Below, piece after piece: positions 1 through 10,434 of a stretch of 64,000 nt of DNA. Under the pieces are notes generated by a model. That model did no database searches and was not told the DNA's origin. It saw only the letters and a program-made list of their open reading frames with translations. Position 1 is the first letter of the stretch, and every line of letters begins with the position of its first letter. This stretch comes from Paracoccus cavernae (lineage in GTDB: Bacteria > Pseudomonadota > Alphaproteobacteria > Rhodobacterales > Rhodobacteraceae), in the NCBI GenBank assembly GCA_030410095.1, contig JAUFRC010000001.1, positions 1,934,501 to 1,998,500 of the forward strand. Direction: 5' to 3'. The position numbers were made by a program, and so were the translations under genes.

Positions 1-823
1 GCCCTTGGCGATATCGGTGGTGATCAGATCGCCCCCGATCCGCGTCGCATCGGCGAAGATCATGTGCTTGCGGATGAAGACCGAAACGCCGGTCACGCCG
101 CCGCCGAGGTCGATACAGGCCGCGCCGAGCTCCTGCTCGTCCTCCACCAGCGAGGCGAGCCCGCTGACATAGGAGGCCGAGGCCACCCCGCCAGCTCCAG
201 ATCGCAGCGGCGGATACATTGCACGAGATTGCTCGCGGCATCGCCGTCGATCGTCAGCACATGCATGTCGCAGGCCAGTTTCGCGCCGGAATGTTCGCGC
301 GGATCCATCAGCCCCGAACGGGCATCAACCGCGAAATTCACGGGTTGCGCATGGAGAACCTCGCGACCGCGACCGAAATCGGGCACGTCGCAAGAGGCCA
401 GAACCCCCGCGACATCCTGCTCGGTGACCTTGCCGTTATTGATGACGATCTCGCCCGCCAGACCGTAAGAGGCAGGCCGCGCGCCCGAGATGCAGGCGAT
501 GACGTGATCGACGCGCACCCCGCGATCTTCTGCGCCGATTGCACGACGGTGCGGATGGCGCGTTCGGTCTCGGCCATGGTCTCGATCTCGCCGAAACGCA
601 TCCCGCGCGAGCGGGTGGTGGCGGCACCGATGACGCGGAAGTTGGACTGGCCCGCCATCGGACCCACACCGTCGGTCTCGCGGAACTGGCCGGGGCCGTC
701 GAATTGCAGGATCAGACAGGCGATTTTCGAAGATCCGATATCGAGCACCGCGATCACACCGCGTTGCATCGCCTGACGCCGCATGTTCCGCATGGCGCGC
801 TGGCCTTGATACAGGTCCTTCAT
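1..823 (-). CDS. ftsA: Cell division protein FtsA (3' end outside window, two frame breaks)
   Basis: Actin-like ATPase that tethers FtsZ to the membrane and recruits later divisome proteins. Translation from ATG 823 gives MKDLYQGQRAMRN followed by the phosphate-loop segment AVLDIGSSKIACLI at residues about 25-38. After frame repair come VDHVIACISGARPASYGLAG and the later stretch CDLELAG. About 270 residues are present and the C-terminus lies beyond base 1. Two single-base losses break the frame, at the C4 runs 518-521 and 186-189 (each reads as G5 to G4 in the coding strand). It follows ftsQ by 39 nt and is the last visible gene of the minus-strand division cluster. Family identity is clear; the breaks are probably sequence errors. 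Confidence 0.93.
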
Positions 824-862
824 TGCCCTTCTGCTCCCTCAACAAAGTGTTTTTATAAAATT

Positions 863-1915
863 TTATCCGTTTTTCTTCTTGGCAGGCGGCGCGGCTTTCG
901 CGGCCTTTTCCTTCTCTGCCTTCTTGATTGCCTCGGGGTCGAGCGGCTGGCCGTCCTGGCCCAGTTCGACCTGACCGCGTGCGCGGCGAATGGCGTTTTG
1001 TGCGTCCAGACCAATGCGCACCGAGGACGCCCTCGGAGCGCATGTCGACGACCGCGACATCGCGACCCAGAACATCCTGCGCCTTGTCGAGCGCGATCAC
1101 CCGCTCCAGCGCCGGCAGCGGGCCGTCAACCGGCAGCATGATGCGCTGGCCGCGATCGAGAACGAGATCCCAGCGGCGCTCTCCGACCCGCTCCAGCCCG
1201 CGCATGCGGGGCAGGATGGGACCGGCTGCGTCCAGCAGCAGCATCGCTTCGGCGGCGGCTTTGTCGGCCCCCTCGCCCGCGATCATCGGCAGGTCCTTGC
1301 GGACATCGCGCGAGGTCGCCGAGGCGACGCGGTGGCCGGTCTTGTCCAGAAGCTCGATCCCGCGCGAATGGCGCCACAGCACCACCGGCACACGCTCGGT
1401 CACGACGGCGGTCAGAACGCCGCCGGGCTGGATGCGCAGCTCGACCGATCGACCGCATCGAGCTTGAGCACGCGGGCCCGGAGCGCCTCGAGGTCGATGT
1501 CGAAGCTCGAAGCCGGCAGCGTCACCGGCAGCATGGCGCGCAGGCCCTTGTCGACGACAGGCGACGCGCCCTCGATCGACATGTCATGGACCATGAATTC
1601 TTCGCGGTTCTGGATCTTTTCGATCACGCCCGTGATGCCGCCCGAAAGCTGGGCGCGACGGGTCTCGTCGGACAGCCAGATGCCGATGGTCAGCGCGATC
1701 AGAAAGCCCGGCAGACCGACATGCATTATCTTGCGGACGAAGGGCGTCAGCCACATCCGGTGCAGTCGGTAAGCCAGCCGCGACGGCGCCGGATCGCGGC
1801 GCGGGGCGTTGCGGCTCTGGCCCTGAGGTTGCGGGCGCATCGGCGCATTGCGCGCGGGCGTCGGCCGGCTGCCGAAACCCGAAGTGCCACGCTGCTCGGG
1901 AGTTACGCCGAACAT
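863..1915 (-). CDS. ftsQ: Cell division protein FtsQ, frame broken
   Basis: Bitopic divisome protein of the FtsQBL subcomplex. A long basic cytoplasmic tail (residues 1-60, rich in Arg, Pro, Gln) precedes one membrane segment near [15 protein letters not shown], then the periplasmic POTRA and beta domains ([35 protein letters not shown]). The C-terminal tail is Lys/Ala-rich. ATG 1915 lies 13 nt inside the ddl 3' end. The frame breaks at 1447-1451, where GATCG stands for GATTCG ([14 protein letters not shown] restored), and at about 1022-1035, where two lost C would restore [17 protein letters not shown]. Repaired length is 351 residues, normal for alphaproteobacterial FtsQ. Confidence 0.88.
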
Positions 1916-2826
1916 AGCGCCTCCTCGACGATCCAGCGGCACAATTCGGGGAAGCTGATCCCGAGATGGGCGGCCTGTTCGGGTGCAAGCGAGGTCGGCG
2001 TCATGCCAGGCTGGGTATTGGTTTCCAGCAGGATCAGCCCGTCAAGGCCGCGGCTGTCGTCCCAACGAAAATCGGTGCGCGACAGCCCCTTGCAGCCAAG
2101 CGCCGCATGGGCGCGGACCGCGAAGTCCAGGCAGGCGTTGGTGATCTCGGCGGGAATGTCGGCGGGAACCACATGGCTCGAGCCGCCGACGGAATATTTG
2201 GCGTTGTAGTCGTACCAGCCCGTCGTCTTGATCTCGGTCACGGCCAAAGCGCGATCGCCCATCACGGCGACCGTCAGCTCGCGGCCCGGCGCATAGGTCT
2301 CGACCATGACGCGGGCGGGCATCTCGTCGGACAGCTGCGGCGGGCCGTTCGCGGCCTCGTGCACGATATAGACCCCGACAGAGGAGCCTTCGTCATTGGG
2401 TTTCACGACATAGGGCGGCGGCAGAAGATGGCCCCGACGCACCGCATCGCGGTCTGCGATCAGGCTTTCGACGACCGGCAGACCGGCCTGACGGAACACC
2501 TCTTTGGTGCGGCTTTTGTCCATCGCCAAAGCCGAGGCGAGAACGCCGGAATGGGTATAACGGCAGCCCAGCCATTCAAGCATGCCCTGAACGCAGCCAT
2601 CCTCGCCGAATCGGCCGTGCAATGCGTTGAAGCAGATGTCGGGCCGCACCGCAGCCAGCTGCGCAGGCAGATCCTTGCCCGCGTCAATTTCGGTGACCTC
2701 ATACCCCGCCTGCCGCAGCGCCTTCGCGCATTCACGTCCCGACGACAAAGACACCTCGCGCTCGGCCGAGGGCCCTCCCATCAGAACAGCGACTTTCGGG
2801 GCCGTCCTGCTCGACTCGCCCGCCAC
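1903..2826 (-). CDS. ddl: D-alanine--D-alanine ligase
   Basis: Makes D-Ala-D-Ala for the peptidoglycan pentapeptide (ATP-grasp ligase, cytoplasm). The 307-residue frame is intact. Visible motifs are [17 protein letters not shown] near residue 15, the ATP-grasp segment [16 protein letters not shown] near residue 140, and the metal-binding end [16 protein letters not shown] near residue 270. The frame opens with GTG at 2826; no in-frame ATG lies before the conserved N-terminal motif. Position between murB and ftsQ matches the usual order in this order of bacteria. The 141-nt gap upstream (2827-2967) could hold a promoter. Confidence 0.96.
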   Translation of the reverse strand: MAGESSRTAPKVAVLMGGPSAEREVSLSSGRECAKALRQAGYEVTEIDAGKDLPAQLAAVRPDICFNALHGRFGEDGCVQGMLEWLGCRYTHSGVLASALAMDKSRTKEVFRQAGLPVVESLIADRDAVRRGHLLPPPYVVKPNDEGSSVGVYIVHEAANGPPQLSDEMPARVMVETYAPGRELTVAVMGDRALAVTEIKTTGWYDYNAKYSVGGSSHVVPADIPAEITNACLDFAVRAHAALGCKGLSRTDFRWDDSRGLDGLILLETNTQPGMTPTSLAPEQAAHLGISFPELCRWIVEEALCSA

Positions 2827-2967
2827 GTCTTGCCTTTCATCCTGTTTAATCAGGATTTTCTGAAATAGGCGCAGACCCTGCCGCGGTAGATTCCGCGATC
2901 ATGCCTGCGTTTTTAGATAGTAGCCGTAAAGCCTTTGCCGCAAAAGACCTTTTTCATACAAAATGAC

Positions 2968-3896
2968 CTAACCGGCGGGGCTTGGCTCACCAATCCGGAT
3001 GACTTCCCACTGCAGTTCGAGACCCGCGCTGGCGCGCACGCGCTCGCGCACCAATTCGCCCAGTGATTCGAGATCGGCGGCGGTCGCATTTTCCGCATTG
3101 ATGAGGAAGTTCGGGTGCTTCTCGCTCATCATCGCGCCGCCCAGACGGTAGCCGCGCAGGCCTGCGGCATCGATCAGCGACCAGGCCTTGAGCTCGTGGG
3201 TGTCGTCCGCGCGTCCGGTCGAGGAAAAGCCCGCCGGATTGCGGAAGGTTGAGCCAGCGGTGCGGTCCTTGGTCGGCTGGCTCGCGTCGCGACGCGCCAG
3301 CTGGTCCTCCATCTTCGCATGAAGCGCGGCGGGATCGCCCTTTTCGGCGCGAAAGACCGCGCGGGTCAGCACCCAACCCTCGGGCAGGTTCGAGTGGCGA
3401 TAGCCGAAGCCCATGTCTTCACAGGACAAAACGACCTCGCGCCCGTCGCGGGTGACGGCATGGACCTCGAGCAGATGGTCGGCGACATAGCTGCCGTAGC
3501 ACCCCGCATTCATCCGCACCGCCCCGCCGATCGCGCCGGGAATCGTGCGCAGGAAGGTCAGGTCTAGCCCCTGATCGGCCGCTTTGCGCGCGACATGGGC
3601 ATCAAGCGCCGCCGCGCCCGCCGTGACGCGCTCGCCGTCGAAGGCAATCTCGTTGAAGCCGCGTCCGAGCCGGATCACCACCCCCTGATCCCGCCGTCGC
3701 GCACGATCAGATTCGAGCCGACCCCGATCGGAAAGACCGGAACGGAAGGATCGAGACCGCCAAGAAATGCCACGAGATCCGCGCAATCGGCAGGCTGGAA
3801 CAGCCAATCGGCCGGCCCGCCTACGCGCAGCCAGGTCAGATCGGACAAAGGACGGTCGGCGGTCAGCGCACCGCGGGGCGTGGGCATATCGGTCAT
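2968..3896 (-). CDS. murB: UDP-N-acetylenolpyruvoylglucosamine reductase MurB, one frame break
   Basis: FAD- and NADPH-dependent reduction of UDP-GlcNAc-enolpyruvate to UDP-MurNAc. From ATG 3896 the FAD domain shows [18 protein letters not shown] and [15 protein letters not shown]; after the break come [37 protein letters not shown] (with the catalytic Ser region) and the C-terminal [13 protein letters not shown]. The break is at the C5 run 3681-3685 (one G lost on the coding strand; [16 protein letters not shown] restored). Repaired length is 309 residues, typical of type I MurB. It sits between ddl and a small membrane protein gene. Confidence 0.94.
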
Positions 3897-3959
3897 GGAG
3901 AGCGCCTTAACATGTTCGCGGACAGATCAGAAGCGAAAGGAACGTCGTGAAAAGGACCT

Positions 3960-4256
3960 CTAGCCCGCGCGCCGGATCATGGCGCGTGCCATCGCGAGCA
4001 ACCCCGCGCCAAGCCCGCCCAGAATGGCTGCGAAGGCCAGCAGGACGACGAGCAGGAACCAGAGCGAGAGGCCGAAATGGTCAAGAAGCCCCGTCGCGAA
4101 ATAAAGCCAGATCCCGAAGAGCAAAAGCACGATCCCCGCGCAGAGTCCGTTGACCACGCTCCAGTCGCGCTCGGCGATTGCGCGCAGCAAAAGCGCGCCA
4201 ACCTGCCAGGCCACAAAAAGCGTCGCGATGGTGATCAGGGGGAAAAGGCGGTCCAA
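3960..4256 (-). CDS. Small membrane protein between murB and DUF2484 gene
   Basis: About 98 residues with three hydrophobic stretches (PLITIATLFVAWQVGALLL, GIVLLLFGIWLYFATGLL, LWFLLVVLLAFAAILGGLG) and a basic C-terminus. I do not recognise a named family, but a small membrane protein at this place in the murB-murC interval is common in Rhodobacterales. No ATG is available; the frame is open well upstream, and TTG at 4256 is the most sensible start. A lost base upstream, with an earlier start overlapping the DUF2484 stop, is also possible. Function unknown; a role in envelope assembly is inferred only from location. Confidence 0.6.
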   Translation of the reverse strand: MDRLFPLITIATLFVAWQVGALLLRAIAERDWSVVNGLCAGIVLLLFGIWLYFATGLLDHFGLSLWFLLVVLLAFAAILGGLGAGLLAMARAMIRRAG

Positions 4257-4281
4257 GCGGGATGTCCGGCGGGCAAGGAGA

Positions 4282-4586
4282 TCACTCCGCCGCGGTCGGC
4301 GGGACGGAATGGGCGCGGGCATAGGCCTCGCGGCGGCGGCGCCACGCGTCGAGCGGCTGCCAGACCAGAACCGAAAGGCCGAGCGCGAAGGCCAGAACCC
4401 CCGGCCCCGGCCCCCAGACAAAGGTCATCCAGCCAAGCGCCGGCACGCCGAGCGCGACGACGACCCAAAAGCCGTCGCCCGCCACCGCAGACGCAGGAAA
4501 GGCACGAGGCTTGCGGCAACGGCCCAGATCACGACCATGAGCAGCGCGGCTTCGCCCGCATAGGGCTGGGCGGCCAGCGCCGTCAC
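4282..4586 (-). CDS. DUF2484 family membrane protein, one frame break
   Basis: About 101 residues starting at GTG 4586, which overlaps the murC stop (GTGA). The protein has hydrophobic stretches ([51 protein letters not shown]) and a charged tail ending [21 protein letters not shown]2484 proteins are small membrane proteins found between murC and murB in Rhodobacterales; their role is not known. The frame breaks at the A4 run 4467-4470 (T5 to T4 in the coding strand), repaired to [10 protein letters not shown]. Translational coupling to murC is likely from the 4-nt overlap. Confidence 0.75.
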
Positions 4587-6008
4587 GCAGCTTTCTCCTG
4601 CAGCAGTTGCGGAAGATTATTGGCCCAGGTCGAGATCGTCCCCGCACCGAGGCAGACCACCATATCGCCCGGACGCGCCTGTTCGCGCACGAGGCGGGCA
4701 AGGTCGGTTTCGCTGATCACGGCACGGGCATGGCGGTGACCGTGGGCAATCAGACCGGCAACGAGATCGTCGCGGCTTGCTCCCGGAATGGGGTCTTCGC
4801 CTGCTGAATAAACCTCGGCGATGGCCACGACATCGGCTTCGTTGAAGCAGGTGCAGAAATCCTCGAAGAGGTTGGAAAGCCGCGTATAGCGGTGGGGCTG
4901 GTGCACCGCGATGACGCGGCCCTTGGTCGCCTGACGCGCGGCTTTGAGCACGGCCGCGATCTCGACCGGATGGTGGCCGTAATCGTCGATGATGGTAACG
5001 CCGTCGACTTCGCCCACGCGGGTAAAGCGGCGGCCGACGCCCGCGAATTTCGCCAGAGCGTCGCGGATTTCGGAGCGTTTCATGCCCAGATGGCGCGCGA
5101 CCGCAACCGCCGCCAGCGCATTCGAGACGTTGTGGTCGCCCGGCATCGGCAGGGTACAGCCCTCGATCAGCGGGATCTCTCCGTCATTGAGCGCGGCCTC
5201 GCCCTGAAGCGCGATGTCGAAATGCGCGATCCCGTCCTCGTAACGCAGGTTGATCGCGCGCACATCGGCTTGGGCATTGAAGCCGAAGGTGCGGACGCGG
5301 CGGTCGGTCAGTTTGCCGACCAGAGCCTGCACCTCCGCATGGTCGGTGCAGCAGACCGCGAGACCGTAGAACGGGATGTTCGACACGAAGTCGAGGAAGC
5401 CCTTGCGCAAAGCGTCGAAGCTGCCCCAATGCTCCATATGCTCGGGGTCGATATTGGTCACAATCGCGATAGTGGCGGGCAGGCGGTTGAACGAGCCGTC
5501 CGATCTGTCGGCCTCGACCACCATCCATTCGCCCGCACCGGCCCGCGCATTCGAGCCGTAGGCATGGATCACGCCGCCGTTGATCACGGTCGGATCGATC
5601 CGCCCGCATCCAGCAAAGTCGCGACCATCGTGGTCGTCGTGGTCTTGCCGTGGGTGCCGGCAATCGCGACATTCGACTTGAGGCGCATGAGCTCCGCCAG
5701 CATCTCGGCACGGCGCACGACCGGCAGGCCGCGACGGCGCGCTTCCTCGAGCTCGGGGTTGCCCTTTTGATCGCGGTCGAGATGACGACGACGCCGGCTT
5801 CGCCAATGTTGTCAGCGCTTTGGCCTTCAAAGATGGTCGCGCCGAGCCCCTCGAGCCGGTCGGTGATCTTGGAGCGTTTGGAATCCGAGCCCTGCACGCG
5901 ATAGCCAAGGGTGATCAACACCTCGGCAATGCCCGACATCCCGATGCCGCCAATCCCGACGAAGTGGATCGGCCCGAGTTCGCCGGGAAGTTTCGTTGCT
6001 GCATTCAT
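4583..6008 (-). CDS. murC: UDP-N-acetylmuramate--L-alanine ligase MurC, two frame breaks
   Basis: ATP-dependent addition of L-Ala to UDP-MurNAc. From ATG 6008 the N-terminal domain reads [18 protein letters not shown]; the ATP P-loop is [17 protein letters not shown], and downstream are [25 protein letters not shown] segment ([16 protein letters not shown]) and [14 protein letters not shown]. The frame breaks at 5764-5768 (A5 to A4; [13 protein letters not shown] restored) and near 5591-5600, where either GGATTCGAT or GGGATCGAT has lost one base. Repaired length is 475 residues. ATG overlaps the murG stop as ATGA, so murG and murC are coupled. Confidence 0.95.
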
Positions 6009-7086
6009 CTGCCAAGTTCCGTCACTAAATCTGCAAGGCGGGTCGCCGCATCGGGGCGCCCGAGAGAAAGGGCCCCGGCGGCCATTTGGTGGCGCGGCCC
6101 TCATCGGAAAGGATCGACCGGATGTCGCGGTTCAGGCTCTCGGCGTCAAGCACCGATTCAGGCAGGACCACGGCGGCCCCCGCCTCGGCCAGAGCCCGCG
6201 AATTCGCGGTTTGGTGGTCGCCGGTGGCGGCCGCGAAGGGGATGAGGATCGAGGGCCGCCCGATCGCGGTGATATCGGCGATCGAGGATGCGCCCGAGCG
6301 GCTGACGACCAGCTGGCAGGCCTCGAGCCGTTCGGGGACATCATCGAAGAAGGGCTTCACCTCGGCGTCGATACCGGCCGCGAGATAGGTTTCCCGACGC
6401 GCGCGGCATCTTCGGGGCGGGCCTGATGGCTGATGCGCAGTCGGGCACGCAGATCGTCGGGCAGAGCCGCAATCGCCTCGGGGACGATATCCGAGAGAAC
6501 GCGCGCGCCCTGGCTGCCGCCGATCACGAGAATGCGCAGCAGCCCCTCGGGGGGCGCATGATAGGGCGCACCGGCAAGGGCAAGCACATTGGCGCGGATC
6601 GGATTGCCGGTATGGACGCCTTTGGCGCCCTTGGGCAGGTCGGTCGGCCAGATGCCGCAGGCGACCAGATCGACGCGCGAGGCAAAGGCGCGGTTCACGC
6701 GGCCCATGACGCCGTTGGCTTCGTGGATCATGCGCGGAATGCCCAGCGTCAGCGCCGCCGACATCGCGGGAATGGTCGGATAACCGCCGAAACCCACCAC
6801 GATCGCCGGCCTGTCGGCCTTCATGTTGGCGCGCGCCGCCATGACGCCCGCCGCGATGCGGAAGGGCACGCCCAGCTTTGCCGCCGCGCCGCCGCGCGCC
6901 GTGGTCGCGGATTTGACGACCTCGCGCACCACCTCGGCGGGGAAGGCCCCGCATAGCGCGCACCGCGGTCATCGGTCGAAAGCTTCACCCGCCAGCCGCG
7001 CGCCAGAAGCACCTCGGCGAGGGCCTGTGCGGGAACATATGGCCGCCGGTTCCTCCGGCGGCGATCAGACACAAGGGTGCCGGCAT
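6005..7086 (-). CDS. murG: Lipid II synthase MurG, four frame breaks
   Basis: Membrane-associated GT-B glycosyltransferase that adds GlcNAc to lipid I. From ATG 7086 the glycine-rich motif is [18 protein letters not shown]; then [47 protein letters not shown] and the C-terminal donor-site [24 protein letters not shown]. The frame breaks at 7031-7033 (C4 to C3), 6947-6950 (G5 to G4), 6393-6395 (G4 to G3) and 6084-6086 (A4 to A3; [17 protein letters not shown] restored). Repaired length is 361 residues. It starts directly after the ftsW stop (TAA-ATG). Confidence 0.94.
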
Positions 7087-8253
7087 TTAGTGACCTCGTC
7101 CAAGAACGTCGCTGATTTCGCCCTGGGGCCGCGTCCGGGTCAGCGCAAGCAGCATCCCGATCGCAATGCCCGAGGCGATCACCGACGAGCCGCCGTAGCT
7201 GACGAAGGGCAGCGTCATCCCCTTCGCGGGCAAAAGCCGCACGGCGACACCCATATTGATCAACGCCTGCACGCCGAAGGCACAGGCAAGGCCGGTCCCT
7301 GCGACACGCACGAAAGGATCGCGCTCGCGCGTCAGGCGGTTGAGCGAGCGCACGACAATCGTGCCGTAAAGCGCCAGAATCGCCAGCACCATGATCAGCC
7401 CGTATTCCTCGGCGGCGACCGCGATGATGAAATCGGTATGCGCATCGGGCAGCGACCATTTCACCGAGCCTTCGCCCACGCCCACGCCGAAGAAGCCGCC
7501 CTCCTGAATGGCGTTGGTCGCATAGCCGAGCTGGGTGCGCGGATCGACCTCGGCCGCAAGAAAGCCGTCGATGCGGCGGGCGAAGTGGTCCGAGGCCTCA
7601 TAGGCGAAGACTCCGCCGATCAGCGTAGCCCCCATGACGCCGAGCAACAGCATGAGCGGCGCGCCGGCCACGAAATACATCACGCACCACGAAAACAGCA
7701 CCAGCGACGCCTGCCCGAAGTCGGGCTGGAGCGCGAGCAACAGCACCACGGTAAAGGCCACGACGAAGGAGTAAATCTTGCCCGGAGGCCCGCCCAGCTC
7801 GTCCGCCGCCGCGATGAACCATGCGCATAGCGCGACGAAGCAGGGCTTGAGAAACTCGGACGGCTGGATCGACATCCCGCCCGGCAAGCGCAGCCAACGC
7901 ACCGCGCCCTTGCCGAAATCCGTGCCGATCATCGGCAAAAGCATGATCGCGATCATGGCGAAGGCAAAGCCGATCACGCCCCAGCGCCGCACCTGTCGGG
8001 GCGACATCATCGACACGATCAGCATCACGAAAAGCGCCATGGCCCCGAAGACCGCCTGTCGCGTAACGTAATAGAACTGCGGAAGATTGTTCTTCTCGGC
8101 CAGCGGCACCGAAGCGGCCAGACCAAGCAGGAGCCCCATTGCAAAGAGCCCCAGAACACAGGCCAGCGACCACCGGTCTACGGTGCGCCACCAGCGTGGA
8201 AGAATTGGATCACCTGCCCGAACGGGCGTGGTCCCAAAGACCATCTCGGTCAT
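7087..8253 (-). CDS. ftsW: Septal peptidoglycan polymerase FtsW
   Basis: SEDS-family glycosyltransferase of the divisome that polymerises lipid II with its partner FtsI. The intact 388-residue frame from ATG 8253 ([14 protein letters not shown]) has about ten hydrophobic segments, the SEDS motifs [38 protein letters not shown] and the C-terminal signature [20 protein letters not shown]. Longer upstream extensions exist but are basic and non-hydrophobic, so ATG 8253 is preferred. First gene of the visible minus-strand cluster, so its promoter should lie in 8254-8645. Confidence 0.95.
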   Translation of the reverse strand: MTEMVFGTTPVRAGDPILPRWWRTVDRWSLACVLGLFAMGLLLGLAASVPLAEKNNLPQFYYVTRQAVFGAMALFVMLIVSMMSPRQVRRWGVIGFAFAMIAIMLLPMIGTDFGKGAVRWLRLPGGMSIQPSEFLKPCFVALCAWFIAAADELGGPPGKIYSFVVAFTVVLLLALQPDFGQASLVLFSWCVMYFVAGAPLMLLLGVMGATLIGGVFAYEASDHFARRIDGFLAAEVDPRTQLGYATNAIQEGGFFGVGVGEGSVKWSLPDAHTDFIIAVAAEEYGLIMVLAILALYGTIVVRSLNRLTRERDPFVRVAGTGLACAFGVQALINMGVAVRLLPAKGMTLPFVSYGGSSVIASGIAIGMLLALTRTRPQGEISDVLGRGH

Positions 8254-8645
8254 GGAGGATACCGCCGTCACTGCCTCTGTTTCGCCCGTTTGCCGGGTCT
8301 GAGGGCAAGCATAACGTGGAAGTGGCCGCCGTGCTACAGGTGATTTTAGTTTTGCCGAAAATGGCCATGCGGGTTTGACAAGCCTCCGGGGCGGGCCTAG
8401 CAACATCGCCTCGCTATTTGCGCGATTTGCATATTGCGGCACACAATGGTTGCGCAGGGGGCAGGATCTGCCCCGACGGCAAGCACGACCGCCCAGCAGC
8501 CCCTCCGTGCCGCCCACGTCCCCCTTTCTTCTTGCCCGCGAGGCGACTACCTATCCGTGACGCCATTGCGGCTGCATCCGGCCCCGACCGGCGCGCATCG
8601 CCGCACGACAATGACCGACAGGACAAGACCGCCAAGGGGGCATGC
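8254..8645. other. Divergent intergenic region, ftsW / ATPase-metA operon
   Basis: A 392-base gap between two divergently transcribed units. I see no coding frame with family character in it, no RNA gene, and no strong hairpin with a T run. It must carry the promoters for the ftsW-led cell-wall cluster (minus) and for the ATPase-metA-ppk2 unit (plus). The half nearest ftsW is less GC-rich around 8330-8370, the usual look of a promoter, but I cannot assign -35 and -10 boxes with confidence. Confidence 0.4.
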
Positions 8646-9507
8646 ATGATTTACAAGACCGGCACGGAATGGCTGGCCGCACCGCACAAGCGCGTGCTGT
8701 TTTTCGGCATGTCCGGCTTGGGCAAGACCTATCTTGCCGCCATGCTGCGCGGCTCGGGCGAGTGGTTCCATTACTCGATCGATTACCGCATCGGCACGCG
8801 CTACATGGGCGAGCTGATCGCCGACAACTTCAAGCGAGAAGCGATGAAGGTCCCTTTCCTGCGCGAATTGCTGCTGTCGGATCGGTTTATATCGGCTCGA
8901 ATATCGCCTTCGAGAATCTCGCGCCGCTGTCGACCTATCTCGGCAAGCCGGGCAGCGAGACCAAGGGCGGCCTGCCCTTTGACGAATATATGCGCCGTCA
9001 GAACCAGCACCGCAGCGCCGAAATCGCCGCGCTTCTGGATACGCGCCATTTCATCCAGCGTGCGCGCGAGATCTACAACATCCCGAATTTCGTCTGCGAT
9101 CGGGCGGCTCGATCTGCGAGGTCGTCGATCCCGAAGACCCCGAGGATCGCGTGCTCAACGCGCTCGAGTCCGATCTTCTGCTGGTCTGGATCAAGGGCTC
9201 CGACGCCCATACCGCAGAACTGGTGCGCCGTTTCGACCGCGCACCGAAGCCGATGTATTACCAGCCGGAGTTCCTCGACCGCGCCTGGACCGACTACCGC
9301 CTTGAAAAAGGCCTGACGGAAGACGAGGTAAATCCCGACGACTTCATCCGCTGGACCTATGCCCGCGCCCTTGCCCACCGTCAGCCGCGTTATGCGGGGA
9401 TGGCGCGGCGCGGCGTCACCATTCTGGCCGAAGAAGTCGCCGAAATCCGCAGCCCGGAGGCGCTTTGCGCGCTGATTGCACGGGCAATCGACCGAAAGGA
9501 AAACTGA
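8646..9507 (+). CDS. P-loop ATPase of the metA-linked Rhodobacterales family, two frame breaks
   Basis: Predicted cytoplasmic nucleotide-binding protein; the Walker A motif is [13 protein letters not shown] at residues about 20-32. Repair gives [38 protein letters not shown] and a C-terminus ending [11 protein letters not shown], 287 residues in all. Both breaks, at 8880-8884 and 9098-9102, read GATCG where the protein needs GATTCG. Its TGA overlaps the metA ATG (TGATG), so the two are translationally coupled. The family is conserved beside metA in this order, but the substrate is unknown; a kinase-like role is only a guess from fold and motif. Confidence 0.75.
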
Positions 9508-10432
9508 TGCCGATCACGCTTCATGAAGACTTGCCCGCCTACCGCATCCTGTCGGACGAAGGCGTCATGGTCATGTCGCCTGGTCGCGCAGATACCCAGG
9601 ACATCCGGCCCTTGCGCATCGGCCTGCTGAACCTGATGCCCAAGAAGATTCAGACCGAGAACCAGTTCGCGCGGCTGATCGGGGCGACGCCCCTGCAGAT
9701 CGACCTGCATCTGATCCGCATGACCAACCACGAGACCAAGAACACCGCCGCCGACCATATGGCCGCTTTCTACCGCCCCTTTTCCGAGGTCGAGGAATCG
9801 GGGCTGAAATTCGACGGCCTGGTCATCACCGGTGCCCCGATCGAGCATCTCCCTTCGAGGAGGTGACCTATTGGGACGAGCTCCAGCGCGTCTTCGAATG
9901 GACCCAGACCCATGTGCATTCCACGATGGGCGTCTGCTGGGGCGGCATGGCGATGGCCTGGCACTTCAACCAGTTGCCGAAACATCTGCTGACCGAAAAG
10001 GTCTTCGGCTGTTTCCGCCACGACAACCTCGCCCCCGCGAGCCATTTCCTGCGCGGCTTTTCGGACGACATCCTTGTCCCCGTCAGCCGCTGGACCGAGG
10101 TGCGCCAATCCGACATCGACCGGATCGACGGGCTGGAGACGCTGGTTTCCTCGCCCCAGTCCGGTCCCTGTCTGGTCGAGGATGCCGGCCACCGCGCGCT
10201 CTATGTCTTCAACCATTTCGAATACGACAGCACCACGCTGAAGGACGAATATGATCGTGACGTAGCGGCAGGGAAACCGATCGAGGTCCCCGCGAATTAC
10301 TACCCCGAGGACGACCCGAGCCGAACGCCCAAGAACCGTTGGCGCAGCCATGCCCATCTGCTCTACGGCAACTGGATCAACGAAATCTACCAGACGACCG
10401 CCTTCGACATGGATCTCATCGGGAAAGGGTAA
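9507..10432 (+). CDS. metA: Homoserine O-acyltransferase MetA, probably acetyl-CoA type, one frame break
   Basis: First committed step of methionine synthesis, acylating homoserine. The catalytic Cys is in [14 protein letters not shown], and the His/Glu pair is in [10 protein letters not shown]. The residue that separates acetyl- from succinyl-CoA use in this family (Glu versus Gly near position 111) is Glu here, in [13 protein letters not shown], which points to the acetyltransferase form; this is an inference from known family work. The frame breaks at the C3 run 9851-9853, exactly after APIEHLP. Repaired length is 308 residues. Followed 2 nt later by ppk2. Confidence 0.93.
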
Positions 10433-10434
10433 GG

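Noticed and set aside
8646..9507. Defence-type or toxin-antitoxin ATPase in the metA operon
   Set aside because: The P-loop protein is a steady neighbour of metA in this order; nothing in sequence or context points to defence.
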